Part shown: positions 22,319-34,720 of the stretch, one piece after another
Layout of the letters: each line of letters opens with the position of its first letter
Position numbering within the stretch: the stretch's first letter is position 1
Assembly: GCA_018398815.1 (NCBI GenBank)
Contig: CM031622.1
Location: forward strand, 16,717,585 to 16,781,584
Length of the DNA: 64,000 nucleotides
Source of the DNA: Conus ventricosus
Lineage: Eukaryota; Mollusca; Gastropoda; Neogastropoda; Conidae
Reading direction: 5' to 3'
The notes under the pieces: model-generated
Seen by the model: only the letters and a program-made list of their open reading frames with translations
Databases searched by the model: none
Told to the model about the DNA's origin: nothing
Position numbers and translations under genes: made by a program

Positions 22319-22720
22319 TTTTTTTTTTTTTTTTTTTTTTGAACAAGATTTTTATACTACGACCGCCGAAATGGTGGTTACCGACCCCGAGTGACGTAAT
22401 AGCACAATCCTATGAATGAAATATTAGCTTGGGGCAACGTAATTAGTTTTTATAAGACGCCTAGTGCCTGACCCAACTATGAGAGGGGAAATTATAGGCA
22501 ATCTGTGCGAAATAATACTCTGGGGCTGAAATTCCAAGCCTAGTGTTAACTTCTTGGAAGCAATGCCAAGCCTAGTTTTTAACTATCTTTGGGGAAAATA
22601 CAGTAAGACACTACCCTTTCCTTAGGATTACAATACTTGAATCCCACCCAGCTTCCTCTCTGAGAAGTTGAACAATTATAATAAATGGGCCAGAATATCC
22701 TGGCAAGCTCGCCAATAAAT
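22319..22720 (-). other. Leader region and primer-binding area of the LTR element
   Basis: Between gag and the 5' LTR. It begins (plus-strand sense) with about 22 T at 22319-22340. No open frame. A primer-binding site should start at or within a few bases of 22720 on the minus strand, where ATTTATTGGCGAGC is read; I could not match it to a particular tRNA. Confidence 0.45.
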
Positions 22721-24093
22721 TGTCAAAACCCCCGGGGTATGTCAGTGGAGGAAGGACTAGCGCACAGCCCCAAAAACACTCACAGCTTGCTTACAAACTC
22801 ATTCATATATCATGCCCTTCATCACATCCAAACCACTAGTAAAGTCTATAACTTTACTGCACATGATCATTGAACCAAACATCAATGCATATGGAGTCAA
22901 ACAAAATAAAACATTCTCTCTTTCCTTGAACTTCACAAAACCATTTATCTAAAATCATCATTAACTAACCCGGGGATAAATAGATTTCTACTTTACCTGG
23001 CCAGGTGATCTTAAAACTATTCACGAAATCACTGTCTTTCCTTTTCTTCTTTTCTTTTTCTTTTCTTTCACTGTCACTTTCACAAACACCAGTCACGACA
23101 CAACTGCTGGCACTGGCCAGGTTGGACCGCCGGCACTGGTCAGGTTGGACTGCTGGCACTGGTCAGATTAACCGCTGGCGTTGGTCAGGTTGGACTGCTG
23201 ATGAAAGTGGCGCGGCCGGTATGAGGTCGAACCCCTTCAGATCGGACAGTGGTTATCAGACACGATCTTTTCTCCTTTCTTTCTTCCTGCATTAACGCAT
23301 TGCACTCTCTCTCTCTCTCTTCTAGTCTGCTCTATCAAATGGACAGGGTTGCTTTTTTTTTCTTTTTTCCTTTTTTTTTTTTCTCTTCATCAGTTAGCAA
23401 CTCTCTCTCTCCACATCTCTCTTAGTCCTCCCTCTGCAGACCTCTATGGTGCTAATGCTACACCCTCGGTTCTCTTCACTCCTCCTCTCATCTCTCTGCC
23501 CTTCTCTCGTCAGAGCCTACAACCCAAACCTCTTCCTCTCTCTTTTCTGCCCGTCTTTCTGTTCGTTCTTCTCGTTTTTAACTCAGCATTCCTCTCTTAT
23601 CCTAAAAACCCATCCGTCAAAGGGCGAGTACCATTGGTCAGTATTTTCCCGCCTTATACTTGAGGTTGCCTCCCCTCTCATTTCATTGGATATGTAAATC
23701 ATGACAGTCACATCTACCTGCCTTGCTCTCTGGTGTGGTCAATGGTCTTTTAAATTTAAATTTTAGCTAGATTTCACCCCCACTACACAGTACCTTCCCC
23801 CCTCCCTTTCCGGCGACGTCCGGCTTAATTGTGGGCCTGGTCCTACAAATTGGCTGGATGAGTCTGGCCCAGGCGCCGAGATCCGTCTGGGCAGCCCTCG
23901 AGGCGTCGGTCAAGCTACTTAGTCTGTCTGGCGGGACCGTACCGTCTCCGGGGGCCTCTCCGCTATGCTTAATTGGCTGGACCGACACACAAAGCCATCT
24001 GCCTGGCGCCTAGAAATTTGAGTTGGAGCTTATGTCCAAACAAACTGGCTGGCGACTGACCACGAATTCGGTCTTCTATTTTTGTCCGTGACA
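22721..24093 (-). repeat. 5' LTR (right copy)
   Basis: Bounded by TGTCAAAACC and GTCCGTGACA, giving the short inverted ends TGTCA/TGACA. It aligns with 16071-17435, including the 23-bp tandem units near 23107-23200. Differences are small indels, many in T or C runs. Confidence 0.85.
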
Positions 24094-24124
24094 GACCCCA
24101 AAAAAGAAAACAAAGAAAAAATGC

Positions 24125-24305
24125 TAGGGGGACTTTGAACAATGGGCGCTGACTCTTTTTGTGTGTGTGTAGGTGATGGTGAATATGTAATTGAACAGGG
24201 GTGCGCAGGTTTTTGTGTAGGTGATGGTGAAGATGTAATCATTGAACAGTGTGCGCTGATTCTTTTTTAATTGTTTTGTGTAGGTGATGGGCAATATTCA
24301 ATGGG
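24125..24305. repeat. Tandem repeat of about 55-70 bp, three copies
   Basis: Units share TTTTTGTGTAGGTGATGG, then GAATATGTAATTGAACAG and a GCGCTGATTC-type segment. Copies start near 24155, 24210 and 24275. The second and third are shortened. It lies immediately after the LTR element, in Polinton sequence. Confidence 0.7.
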
Positions 24306-24354
24306 TCAAAGCCATCGACGGCCAGGCGGGACCGGAAAAAGAAACTGATTAAGT

Positions 24355-25147
24355 ATGCTAAAGAACATTGCAACAACCAGAACTGGTTTCGTCCAATCGG
24401 ATGTGTCCCGTGAAAATGATTATCATTTCATTCGAGGTGAGATGAGGAAGTGAATGAATGGCCGGTGTGTCCACTGGACACGTGTCAAAGCGGATTACCC
24501 TTTTCCTCTGGATGAAACTTTTATCCTTTGTAGCGCAATCCGAAAACAAGGACAAACGGCATTTGATAATAGACCGCTCCCCCTCAGCCACTTTGTCTAC
24601 GAGTTTTGGTGGAAGCGCCTGTTTCCATTGATCAAAAAAGAAAAATTTAACCGACCCCCAAATTGCACTGTACGATGACGAGTGGACGCGGGATGGGTGT
24701 GGATTTAGGCGTGTATGGTGCGTTCAGGGGAGGGTCCGTGAGTCTCTGACTTACTTCAGTTTGTTAACAGGGGATTTTTTCACGGACCTTGATAACTGCT
24801 CGCTGAATACAAAGTGGAGGCCACTATTTCCTGTCTTATAACAAATTACTCATCAACACAGCACCTTTTTCGCCGACCAAAGGAGGGAGGCCAAAAACGG
24901 TTTCGACCTGTTTCCAGCGTCTCCTTGGAAGGGGACCGCACAGAATGGTGTCAAAACTGTACGCCGCGGGGGAGGCGTTACTAGGGAAAAGCTTCATACC
25001 TACCAATCACGACGGTGGTCCCTGTCGACGAGGTTTGGTGTGGTACTTCCTGTCAACCAAACGACGGCCTGGTCGACCTTGGTTCGTCAGTTCCTCTTCT
25101 TCTCCAGTGGGTCAGGGGGTGAAGCGAGAGGGCCGCAACCGCCCTTG
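24355..25147 (+). pseudogene. Polinton unknown coding segment after the LTR insertion
   Basis: Coding-like in shifting + frames: MLKNIATTRTGF, GRCVHWTRVKADYPFPLDET (24460-24519), LSHFVYEFWWKRLFPLIKKE (24577-24636), GLVWYFLSTKRRPGRPWF (25030s). The product is rich in aromatic and basic residues. It could be the continuation of the segment at 15590-16070 or a separate gene. I recognise no family. Confidence 0.35.
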
Positions 25148-25149
25148 AG

Positions 25150-26400
25150 GAGGAAGATGACTGGAAAAAAAACCACACACAAAAACAAAAAACGTAGCTG
25201 AACTAACTGTTAAACATTGGGTTTTGGGGGGGAGCGGCAGAGTTTTTCTTGCGTGATTTCACCATTTTGCAAATCTTTGTTTCGATGCGCGCTTGTATAT
25301 ATTTTTTTTGTTGGTCTGATGGGATAAGTAAAAAAAAATCTTGGTGAAAAGGGATCACGTTTGACTGCCTGGTGTGTGTGTTGGGCGACTGATCTAACTG
25401 TGTACGTTTTCAGTCTTTTTGCCTTTCTTTCACTCCCTCCTTTTTCCAGCTCAGTGTGTCGAAGAGATGTATCCAACTATCTTTCCGAGAGAGAGAGAGA
25501 GAGAGGGGTATGACTAAATTTTTGCAACAATCCGATTTTTTCCCTTTTTTATCTGTTTTTTTTTTTCCTCTCTCTTAGTCTGTCCTCCAGAGAGACTATC
25601 TTGTGTGAAGTATGACTGACAGTAAAAATAACTCTTCTCCTCTTTGTTGAGTGTTGACACACCCTCTTGTTGTTTTATTCTACTCTCTTGCAAAGATGAG
25701 CACGCCTCGCCTCCCCGAAACCAATCAACACGCATTCATTTGCTGGGTTTTAACAAAAAAGAATGATGAATCTCTTTAACACACACACCACCACACACCC
25801 CACACCACACACATACACACACACAGAATAACTCACTCGCTACACTCCAGTTGGACTATGACATTTGGGCTTTTACAGCATTTTTTTTTTTAAATATCAA
25901 AAATTTCAATTAGGTCCTCCAGGACCCTCGTCCCGTAAACAGTGTCTGAAACAAAACCGAACAAACTTTTGTTTATTTATTTCTTTTTTTAAATCTTTTT
26001 TTAATATAATTGATCTGTTTTTATTTATTAATTAACACCATTACTTACAACTTGATTTCGGCGCGGCGGAGGTGGTGGTGGCGGTGGTGGCGGTGGTGGT
26101 GGAGGTGGTGAGGTACTGGCGATGGTGGTGGTGGTGATATTGCTACCATCCCCTTTCACGGTAATTGTCACCCGCAATCGGGCAGTAATCCTCAATACAA
26201 AAGTCATGGAACGCTGTATGAAAAACACAACACACACACACATTCAATCATTCACAAAACCAATTTAGGACACAGCATACCTCAGTCATCAGGCTGTAAT
26301 GATAGCTGGTCTGATGCTTAACGCTGCTTACTAGGGTATTTCCTCTCAAGTTCGATCACTGTATGGTTACTTTTTTTTGTCAAAGTTTTTTTTCTTTTTT
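25150..26400. other. Low-complexity non-coding DNA before the polymerase gene
   Basis: Holds a short GA repeat (25484-25506), CA-rich repeats (25780-25826), poly-T stretches, and a GGT/GGC trinucleotide array at 26060-26140 that reads as poly-proline on the minus strand. No gene seen. Confidence 0.6.
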
Positions 26401-26409
26401 TCAGAAAAA

Positions 26410-29215
26410 AAATGGATCACGCCACCGCCAATTTTTTGCCCAGAATGCCACATGACTTTAGTCGCAAGGACAGTCTGGTGCGGCACATAAAAAACCAAAC
26501 ATAAAAAGGAACTGCGTTCCTCTGTCACGTTTGCGGTAAAGTATTCACCGCAATTTCAAGCCATACCCGTCATGTCCGAGTCTCATGAAAGACTAATTAA
26601 CCATGTCCCGTCCTGTGTGCAACGCGGGTTTTGCACGCAAAGAGTACTTGCGCAAACACCTCAAAACTCACGACAGTGGACAGTCAACACCGCCCTCAAC
26701 GTCAACACAGACTGGGTCCCCAAGCTCCGAGTACAAAAAGCGCAAACGCGCGAGTGAGGCACGTGTGTCTTTTCACTCTCCCAAAAGATTAAACACACAC
26801 TCGAATGAAAAACGGCTGTTAGACCATTTATCCCTGAAGTAAAAGAGATCTACAACAAGCATTGGAAAAGCTATCAAAACTCATAAGCGCCCCGGAAAAA
26901 TTCAGTCTGTCTATACTTTGTTTGGGGCCCTTCTTCAGATGGTCCAGAGTGGGGTGACCAGCTGTTAGATCTTTTTCATGAACAAACACACGTTTCAAAA
27001 TCAACTTTCTCATTCTTTTTTTCTGAAACACAAAGAGAGGGAAAACTTTTCCTTTTTTCACGCTTCTCATAACAACCATAGCGCCCTGGAGAAAACCAGA
27101 CTCATCAACTCAAAACAGGATTTTTTGACGTTTCTTTTAGACTTAATTATCATGACATTTGGAACACGTTCAAAAAGAACGCCCCAAATCTCGCTAAATC
27201 TGTCCAAGCGATCGCGTCTACGTCGTTTTACGTGTATCATCCCACCCGATTTTCCTATCGGCTGTGGTGCGATAAGTTTTTCCCCGCTTCATCGCCAACA
27301 ACCCTTTTTTACACACTATTCAAAGAGACGAAAACCATGTTTCGTTTACAGAGACGGGCTTGTTTGTTTCGTTGTTTCGCACTTCACCGAGGTGCATCTT
27401 CACACTCACTCCAAAAGTCAACAAAAGCTCTCTTTCACCAGTAGGCAGTCGTTTTACCCCCCCCTAGTTTTCCCGGCGTCACCCTGTCAGAGCTAGAGTC
27501 GGTTGAAAACGCCTTGCGGGTCAATGTAGATGTGTTTCAATATGACGAAACGCAGTCACCGCCTTTTCTTACCCCGGTTCGCCGCAGTGACTACAAACAC
27601 GCGGGCACAATCAGAGTGTTACAGTACAAACAACATTTTATGCATATCATTAATATTGACAAGTTAGACACGCTCCCGGCTTGCTCCAAATGCCAAAACT
27701 CTGGCCCACGGAAAGGACACTAAAGAAACACGAAAGCAGTGTCAAGGCGGTCAGTCCAAACACACGTAAAAAGGGGGAGTATACACACCTCCTGAATCAG
27801 TATACAAGAACTCTGTGGATACGGTATTTCCGTCGACCTGATTTTGTGTTTCCTTATAGGGCTACTTTTGACTTTGAGGCGTTTTTGAGACGAATGATCT
27901 ACCACAAACGAAACAAGCACACTCTAGCACATCATACACGGCCAGACACGTTCCGCTCTCCGTGTCTGTCGCTTCAAAAGACCTGGATTTGAAGATGCTG
28001 TCTGTTTCGTCAGTGACGGTGACCCACAACAACGGTCAAAATCGCATGATAACAAACTACAGCGCGTTTCAGACGCCTCTTATTGCCTCCTTTATAAAAC
28101 ATCGAAGATGTGTTCAATACATTAGATGCTCTCATTAAAACCCACGCAGGACCATGACGACTCTACAAACACGCGTCACATTCCGCAAAAGCGCTTAAAG
28201 ACAAATTAGTGAAATATCTGCATGAACTTCCTGTGGTAGGGTTCAATTCTTCCAACTATGACCTCAACATCATCAAACCTTACTTGATTCGGATGTTTAT
28301 AAACCTGTCTGAAGACGATCATCTAAGTCCCGATGGGTTTTGATCTTGCTGACAGTGATGTTGATGTGAGGACAATCAACAGGATGAGTTTGGCTCCAAA
28401 AAACAAGACCTCCCCAATTCTAGAGCGTTTTTAAATACGTTATAAAACGCAACAACCAATACATGTGCAAACAATACATGTGGCAACTCACAAGCTCAAG
28501 TTTTTAGACATTGCCAATTTTTTGGCTCCTGGATTCAGCTATCAAAATATCTCGATGCGTTTGGAGTACAGGAACCTAAAGGGTACTTTTGTTACGAGTA
28601 CATGACAAGTTTGGACAAATGTACGACACGTGTCTCCCACCACACTCTGCTTTTTTCAGCCGACTCAAAAACGAAAACATCACGGACGAACAATACGCGT
28701 TCTGTCAAAAGGTGTGGGAACAAAAAAAGATGACCACTTTAAAATATTTTCTTGTGTGGTACAACAACAAAGATGTGGTACCCTTCTGCAGGCTCTCCAA
28801 GCTCAGATTGAAACTGTATTCACGCTTAGGTATCGATCTTCTCAAAGACGGGGTTCTGTTCCAGGTATTACTTTGAAATATTTGTTTCAGACCCCTATCC
28901 CCTGACGTGTATTTTTCTCTCTTCAGCGAACAGCAAAAAACATACCCGTGTGCGAAACAAATTGTCCGGGGCCTTCCATATTTTCCACAGATCCATAAAA
29001 CAAGACAGCCTTTATTGGGCGGGCAGAAAAACCGCCAGTTGGTGCAAGGATATGACCCCAAAAGCGCTGTACCTTGGGGAATCATGAAACCCCTGCCACA
29101 CAACATCCCGATGGGATCGAGAAGGCTTCGGGCGGAAAAAACAACGTTTTGGTCGGCAACTGAGAATGTTAGAGGGCTCATGCCCACAAAAAATTCTACC
29201 CAGGGTGAACACTGT
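26410..29215 (+). pseudogene. Protein-primed DNA polymerase B, N-terminal and exonuclease part
   Basis: Replicates the Polinton from a terminal protein. The ATG at 26411 is followed by a zinc-finger region: one finger is broken around 26435-26500, the second is readable as CNAGFARKEYLRKHLKTH (26615-26668). After a linker of about 300 codons comes another finger-like block (CSKCQ and TERTLKKHESS, 27684-27740). Exonuclease motifs: I, TFDFEAF (27865-27885); II, GFNSSNYDLNII (28238-28273); III, YNNKDVVPF (28763-28789). LKFLDIANFLAPGFSYQN lies near 28495-28550. Motif A is degraded at about 29047-29080 (GYDPKSA in one frame, KALYLG in the next). The reading stops near 29215, where an L1-like LINE has landed. 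Many frameshifts. Confidence 0.8.
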
Positions 29216-29599
29216 TAATGGTGTGTCGGACGTCATTTTGACAGTGTGCATTGTTAAACTTATTTCTTTAAATTTAAGCCAACGTTCGGACCCAAGAATG
29301 CAAGAATTAACAGTGTATTTACTGCCCCTCCCCCGAGTTTTTTGGAATTTTGTAGCGTGATGTGGGAAATCGGGCTGAAATGCTGCCCCGTGTGTTGACG
29401 CGGCAATGTTATGGTCCGCCTAAAAAGAAAAGCAGCTACGCAGACGGGCAGGTTCGGGGCTCTGTTCCCCCAACAACTGAGTTTTGTAGTGGCAAAGCCC
29501 CCCCAAAAAAAAAGGGTGGAAAAAAGTACTCCATTACCCGGGGCATGAAAAGACTCTTTCAAAAATTTGTTTTTCAACGCGAGAGAACAAGATGGAGGT

Positions 29600-30300
29600 A
29601 GGGGAAGACCCTCCCAAGCCAGTCAAACGAGTTGGACGTTTTCCCCCCTCTCGGATTTAGGGCAAGGGGGAACCCCCAGCGCTGTACGAATCCCGATCTG
29701 AGGGGAAAGCTCTGCGCTAATGGGTAAATTTGCCAAGTGGCTATAGGGTGGGGGCTGAGGGCTCCCCGTTTGTCCAGACGGGAAAAACGAGAAGCTTGTC
29801 GAGAGCCCCGACGCCGGAAGCGAGAGCGCGACGGCCACCCACGCTGAGGTAGGCCCCTTTGCAGAGCTGGCCGTTTCGTCTTTCCCGGGGTTTCCGCTAC
29901 GTACGGGGGAACCCCGCGTTTCCTCGGGGGCGGGGAAGGGGAGAGGGGGGCGTCGAGCGGGGGTCAGGCAAAGAAAAAGGTGCTTTCTCTGTTCAAAGGG
30001 AAAACTGAACATCGACGTGAAGAGAAAAGACTTGGGAGGTGTGCTAGGGTGGGTTCCAAACAGGGTTCCAGTTTTCCCAAAAAACTCTTGCCGGGGGATT
30101 TTTTTTCGGTTTTTTTCCCCGGGGATTGGGACTCTGGCTCTACCGCGCAAGAATTTAAAAGGGAAAACCGGGGTCACTTGGTGGAAGATCTGCCCCAGGG
30201 GCCCACCATTTGTTCAGTGGGGAACGAGGGGGGACATTTCCCAAGGGGGGACGAAGAAGGTGCAGTGGTTGAAGACTGTCCCGGGAATCTCGATGTAAAA
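29600..30300. other. GC-rich 5' part of the LINE
   Basis: Much richer in G and C than the flanks, with many CG dinucleotides. Long frames stay open on both strands because of composition. Possibly a LINE promoter or ORF1 start; no domain is recognisable. Confidence 0.35.
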
Positions 30301-30540
30301 TCTCTTGCCAAATTTCAGGAAATGCATTAGATGTTTTTTTTTCTTTTGTGGTCACGCCGTCACTTTCCCCTTTTGTTTTGGGATTGTGTCGCCGGCTCGA
30401 ACTGAAAGTAGCCCAAACTAATTTAACGGGTGTGGATTGTTTTCTGTTCAAATCGAAAAGGGGAAAGGGTTTGGATTTTTTTAAATTTAGAAGTATTGAT
30501 GATTTGTTATCTGTGCGTTTTTCTTGTAAATACTTGGCGT

Positions 30541-30568
30541 CCCCCCCCCCCCCCCCCCCCCCCCCCCC
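30541..30568. repeat. Poly-C tract of 28 bases
   Basis: An uninterrupted run of C. A T-run of about 22 follows at 30689-30706 and a G-run at 35279-35297; such tracts are absent from the first 5 kb. Confidence 0.9.
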
Positions 30569-31264
30569 TTGCTTTGTTTGTTTACATCGGGGGGTGAAGG
30601 GTTTTTGGGACGGAAAGTAAGGGGAGCAGTCCTTGGTCGAGGGATTGGGGGAAAGGTAGGGAAATAACACAGCCCTGGGGCAAATTTTTTTTTTTTTTTT
30701 TTTTTTCTTTTCCCAAAAAAGTTGTATTGGTTTTTACCCCAAGATAAGCGATTGTTGAAGGGAAAATTTAAATTTGATGGTTTAGACAGTCTACAGATGA
30801 TTATGACTGGTTTGTTCGGGGGCTTTTTTTTTTTGTCATGCGTACTATTGTACTTAGTGGTGTAGTAGTATAGGTTAAAATGTTGTTTTGGATTTGGGGC
30901 GGGGGCCCATATAAAAGGTTGGTGTGTTTTGGGGGTATGTGCATTTTATGTCATTCCCTTGAAGTTGGTCCTTTGTTTTACATTTTTTTCTTTTCTTGTA
31001 TCAATGTGGGGGGCTTGTGTGTGAGAGTGGTTTGTAACTGGGTCGTCATTTTATTTGAGCATTTTTGGGATGTTGATACTAAAGTGGTTGTGAAAACTTG
31101 TTATTATTCTTTGGGAGGGGGGAGGCCGAGTAGCTTCTGTAAAACTTTGGGGATGTGGACATCACGTATTTCAAGGGTGGTCTTAAGTGTTAGCGCCATT
31201 TTTGGATATTTCTTATTTTTTTTTTTTACAAACTTATTTTGTTTACTATTTTAAACCCTTTTCC

Positions 31265-31990
31265 CTACCAAAAATAAAAAATGGACAGGATGTTCTTTTA
31301 AAATTTGTTCTTTGATTGAATGCTAAATTTTAGTAAAAAAGGGAAAAGGTATTTGATTTTTTAAAAAAAAAAAAACAGCTCATTTTTATTGTCTTCAAGA
31401 GACGACTTAAAGGAAGAACGAAAACTTTTCCGACCCAGCTGGGGTATAATGTATGGCTGTGTGGTACAAAATTAACAAGAATGGTGTGGTGTTCTTTTTA
31501 ATAAAAACTTTGAGTCAAGATCCCCTGATGTTAAAAAGAGAAAGCTGGTGTTACTTTGCTTTAATGTTCATTCTTAAAAAAAAGGTTACTTTGGTGAACT
31601 TATAGGGGCCGTGGTGGTGTACCCCCAATTTTTCGTAATTTTTGTAAAATCTTTAAAGGGTTTTGGGCAACCAACATGTAATTATAACTGGAGAGGGAAT
31701 TGTGCCCTTAATTTAAAAATGGATGTTAGAATTATACAAGTGTCACAATGGGCAAGAACCCGAGAAAAAAATCAATGATTAAAAGACTAAATGCATCTTT
31801 TCGATGTTTACAGAGAATATACCCCAAAAAAAAAACTATACAGGGCGGAAATTTAATTTTTAAAACAGGCAAGACTGACTACTTTAGATCAGTGAAGAAT
31901 TAAGAGGGAAGTTAATGAGTTTGCTAGATCCTGTATCGATCCGATATTCTTTTACATTGCTTTTAAAAAAAGAAATTTCAAACGCGACGC
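31265..31990 (+). pseudogene. L1-like apurinic endonuclease domain, heavily frameshifted
   Basis: Blocks in changing frames follow the L1 nuclease order: CLQE-type residues near 31400, KNGVVFFLIKT near 31470, LVNL.GPWW near 31590, NQHVIITGEG near 31665 (the GDWN position reads GEG), and ISEELRGKLMSLLDPVSIR at 31890-31945. The nuclease would nick the target before cDNA priming. Almost every 60-100 bases the frame changes next to an A or T run. Confidence 0.55.
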
Positions 31991-32639
31991 CCCTTTTTTA
32001 AAATTTTAAAAATGTTTATTAAGAGATAAGCAATATTTTTTGGGAAAAATTAAGAGCTGTTCGATTTAAAAAAAAAAACAGTATGCTTTTCCTTATCAAT
32101 TAGAAACATGCAAAAATTTTAGTAATGAAACCTCTCTTTTAAAATTGAGTCGCTCTTTTTTGAGCATTAATGCCTTAAATAAGGGGCAAAACAATTTCTT
32201 ATAGTATTTTAAGAAAAAAGGGATATAAAAAGGGAACAGACCTAGAAACAAAAATAAAAAATCGACAGAATTTAAAAAGGAAACTTTTCCCTTTTGGAAA
32301 ACCTAAAACAGACTGCAAGATTGGAATCACAGACTTGAAGGTATGGCAATGCCTCAGGAGTTCGGGGCTAAGTAAAGGGGGAAAAATTGAAAAAATATTT
32401 TTCAATCTTGAAAAATCGAAATTTTTTTGAAAAATTTTCTACCCCGGTTTTGGGGAAAAAAGCGTGGTTCAGTCATTTGAGCAAAAACTATCCCCCTTAG
32501 AAAAAAAATTTTTATGAACAATTTACATTTTTGGGAATGTAACTGATATGAATATTTCTGAAGAGCTTCCGGTGTCCGTAGTACCCGGGAGGAGGTTCCT
32601 CTTTGAGGGATTGTTTACACTAAAGAGGCAGCTTGCTTG

Positions 32640-34720
32640 AAAAAGTGAAAAAATTTTAAAGACCCCTGGGCCCGATGGGTTTACAGTTGAATTTTAAAAA
32701 GTTTTTTTTTGCAGATATTGGAATTTCCTTGTACGTTCAATTAAATTTAAGGGTTTTTGCTAAAGGGCCCAAATTATCCACTACCCAGCGACGGGGAACC
32801 TAATAGTATCCCCAAAAAGGGAAGCCGAAAAAAATTTGTGAAAAACTGGCCCCCCACTCTTTGTTGAAACCACATATAAGATAGCTTTTGGGGTTTTCCC
32901 AATCGATTAAAAAGGTTCTTCCAAACTTAACATGAGGTTCAAAGAGGTTTTTTGAAGGGAGATTTTTTTGGAGAGAATAAAGGTTGATGTATGAATGTTT
33001 TTGTACATGATAAGGAAAAATTTCCAGGAATGCTTTTTTTAGTTGACTTTGAGAAGCGTTCGATAGCTCTCATGGTCATTTTAATAATGCCTTAAATTTT
33101 TAAATTTTGGGACCGATTAATTATTGGATAAAAACATTATATTCACAAATTTCTTTGTTTTTTAAAAATGGTCGTCTCCCAGGGTTTTCCGGGGGGGGGG
33201 GAGGGGGGGCGGACAGGGGGACCCATCATCCCCTTATTTTTAAAACCTAATTTGTGGGGTTTGTCATTTTTGATTCGCCTAATGGCATTTAAAAGGGAAT
33301 TAATTTGTTAACAAGGGAAACTTTACTGTCACAATTTGCGGTGACATAGTTTATGTTAGATTTTTCAAAAGATTTTTTAAATGGGGGCGGTATCTGTCCT
33401 TACTAAATTTTTCAAATTTCAGGTTTAAAAATCAATTTTGAAAAGTCACAAGTATTTTTGGTTGGGGAGCAGAAAGAATTGTGGAATTAGATTTAGGGGG
33501 ACAAAAATTTTTGTTTGGGATGATCTTTCAAATTTTGGTATAAAATTTTCCCCACAAACCAAATGTATTGTACAAATTAAATTTTTAAAGAAAAACTTTT
33601 TAAAATAAAAAAGCCCTACTTTTGGAAAAAAAGAAATATAACCCCTTTTGGAAAAAAAATAATGTTATTAAAACTTTGGCATTTTCTAAAATTGTTCATT
33701 TTTTGTTAAACCTACCAGACCCCCAAGGGATTTTATTGTTGTTTTGGAAAAGGAATTGCATAGTTTTTTTGGGAAATGGAAAAAAAGTAAAATAAAAAAA
33801 AATCTTTTGTTCAAAAGAAAGTAGTGGGGTGGTTTAAAAATTTTAAAATGAAAAAATTTTTTTTATTTTTTCGATGAAGTAAGTTGGTAGAAGATTAATG
33901 TATGATGGGGTTGGCGAGAATTTACCATTAATATGTTCCCTAAGGGGGACAAATAAAAAACTTTGGGCGATTTTTTATGTTATTATGCAAATGAAATAAA
34001 CCCATTCTGGAATGATGTGATGAAACATTTCAAAAAACGGCGAAAAGTGCCGTCCGACTACAGTACTATTTATTCAGATGTTTCATTATAATTTTAAAAA
34101 TTTTAAGAGAAAAAAAAGTATTTTCAAAAGGAAGGTGTAATTTAGGGATTTTCTTCTTTTAAAACACTTGTTTAATGAAATGGGTTGGATGACCTTCATG
34201 AATTTTTAAATAAATATAAAGGTAAAAGAACAAATTTTTCTTTTATATGAAGGCAAAATGAATGCCATTCAAACTATTCCCAAAAATTTTAATATTTTCT
34301 AAAAAAACCCAATAAAAAACTGTTAGCCCAAAAACCCTGGTTTTGCATTAAAAGAGGCCCAAAAAAATACGTACAAAAAACTTTAAATAAAAATTACCCT
34401 TCGTGCTATTAAAAAAAAAAGGGAAAAATCTTTTTGTAAATCTTAATTGGAAACAAATTTTCCTTATAGTTTAAAAATTTTTTATGACGCCCAGCTTAGA
34501 GGGTTTCCCCAATGTCGATTTAAAATAGATTGTGCCCCCCAGAAATCCTATTTCAATGCAAAATTGTTGATTCACCATTATGTAATTTTGTTTAAACAAA
34601 CAGACTATTAAACAATGCTTTTCGACTGCAAATTGTGCAGGGTTTTGAAAAATTTTTAAAAAACCTGTAATGGATAAATGTCACCACGCGCTATCTGGTT
34701 CTTGAGAAGATTAGTTTTTT
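32640..34720 (+). pseudogene. L1-like reverse transcriptase, heavily frameshifted
   Basis: Short blocks match the order of the RT at 3434: PDGFTVEF-like residues near 32670, an FVKNWP-type block near 32840, an EAFDSSHG block at about 33050-33075 (motif A region), a GGPIIPLF block near 33215 (motif B region). No frame stays open beyond about 40 codons. The last 700 bp before the poly-A look like 3' UTR, with one small open frame at 35360-35572 that contains CQFCNHSPPSFLKYKKHKDK, a possible zinc-binding motif of unknown meaning. Confidence 0.5.

Larger units (their letters stand above)
16071..24093 (-). mobile_element. Gmr1-like Gypsy LTR retrotransposon inserted in the Polinton
   Basis: Two long terminal repeats of about 1.37 kb (16071-17435 and 22721-24093) bound an internal region on the minus strand with gag, protease, integrase, reverse transcriptase and RNase H. 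Ends are TGTCA...TGACA in the right copy. The flanks read GAACCC before the left LTR and GACCCC after the right one, sharing ACCC, a plausible short target duplication. Integrase precedes RT, which is the Copia order, yet the RT is Gypsy-like; this combination defines the Gmr1-like group. Both LTRs and all domains carry indels. Confidence 0.85.

Noticed and set aside
26060..26140. Poly-proline protein on the minus strand
   Set aside because: A GGT/GGC trinucleotide array; no supported frame around it.
29623..30177. Minus-strand open frame of 184 codons
   Set aside because: Open only because the segment is GC-rich; the plus strand is open as well, and the product has no motif.
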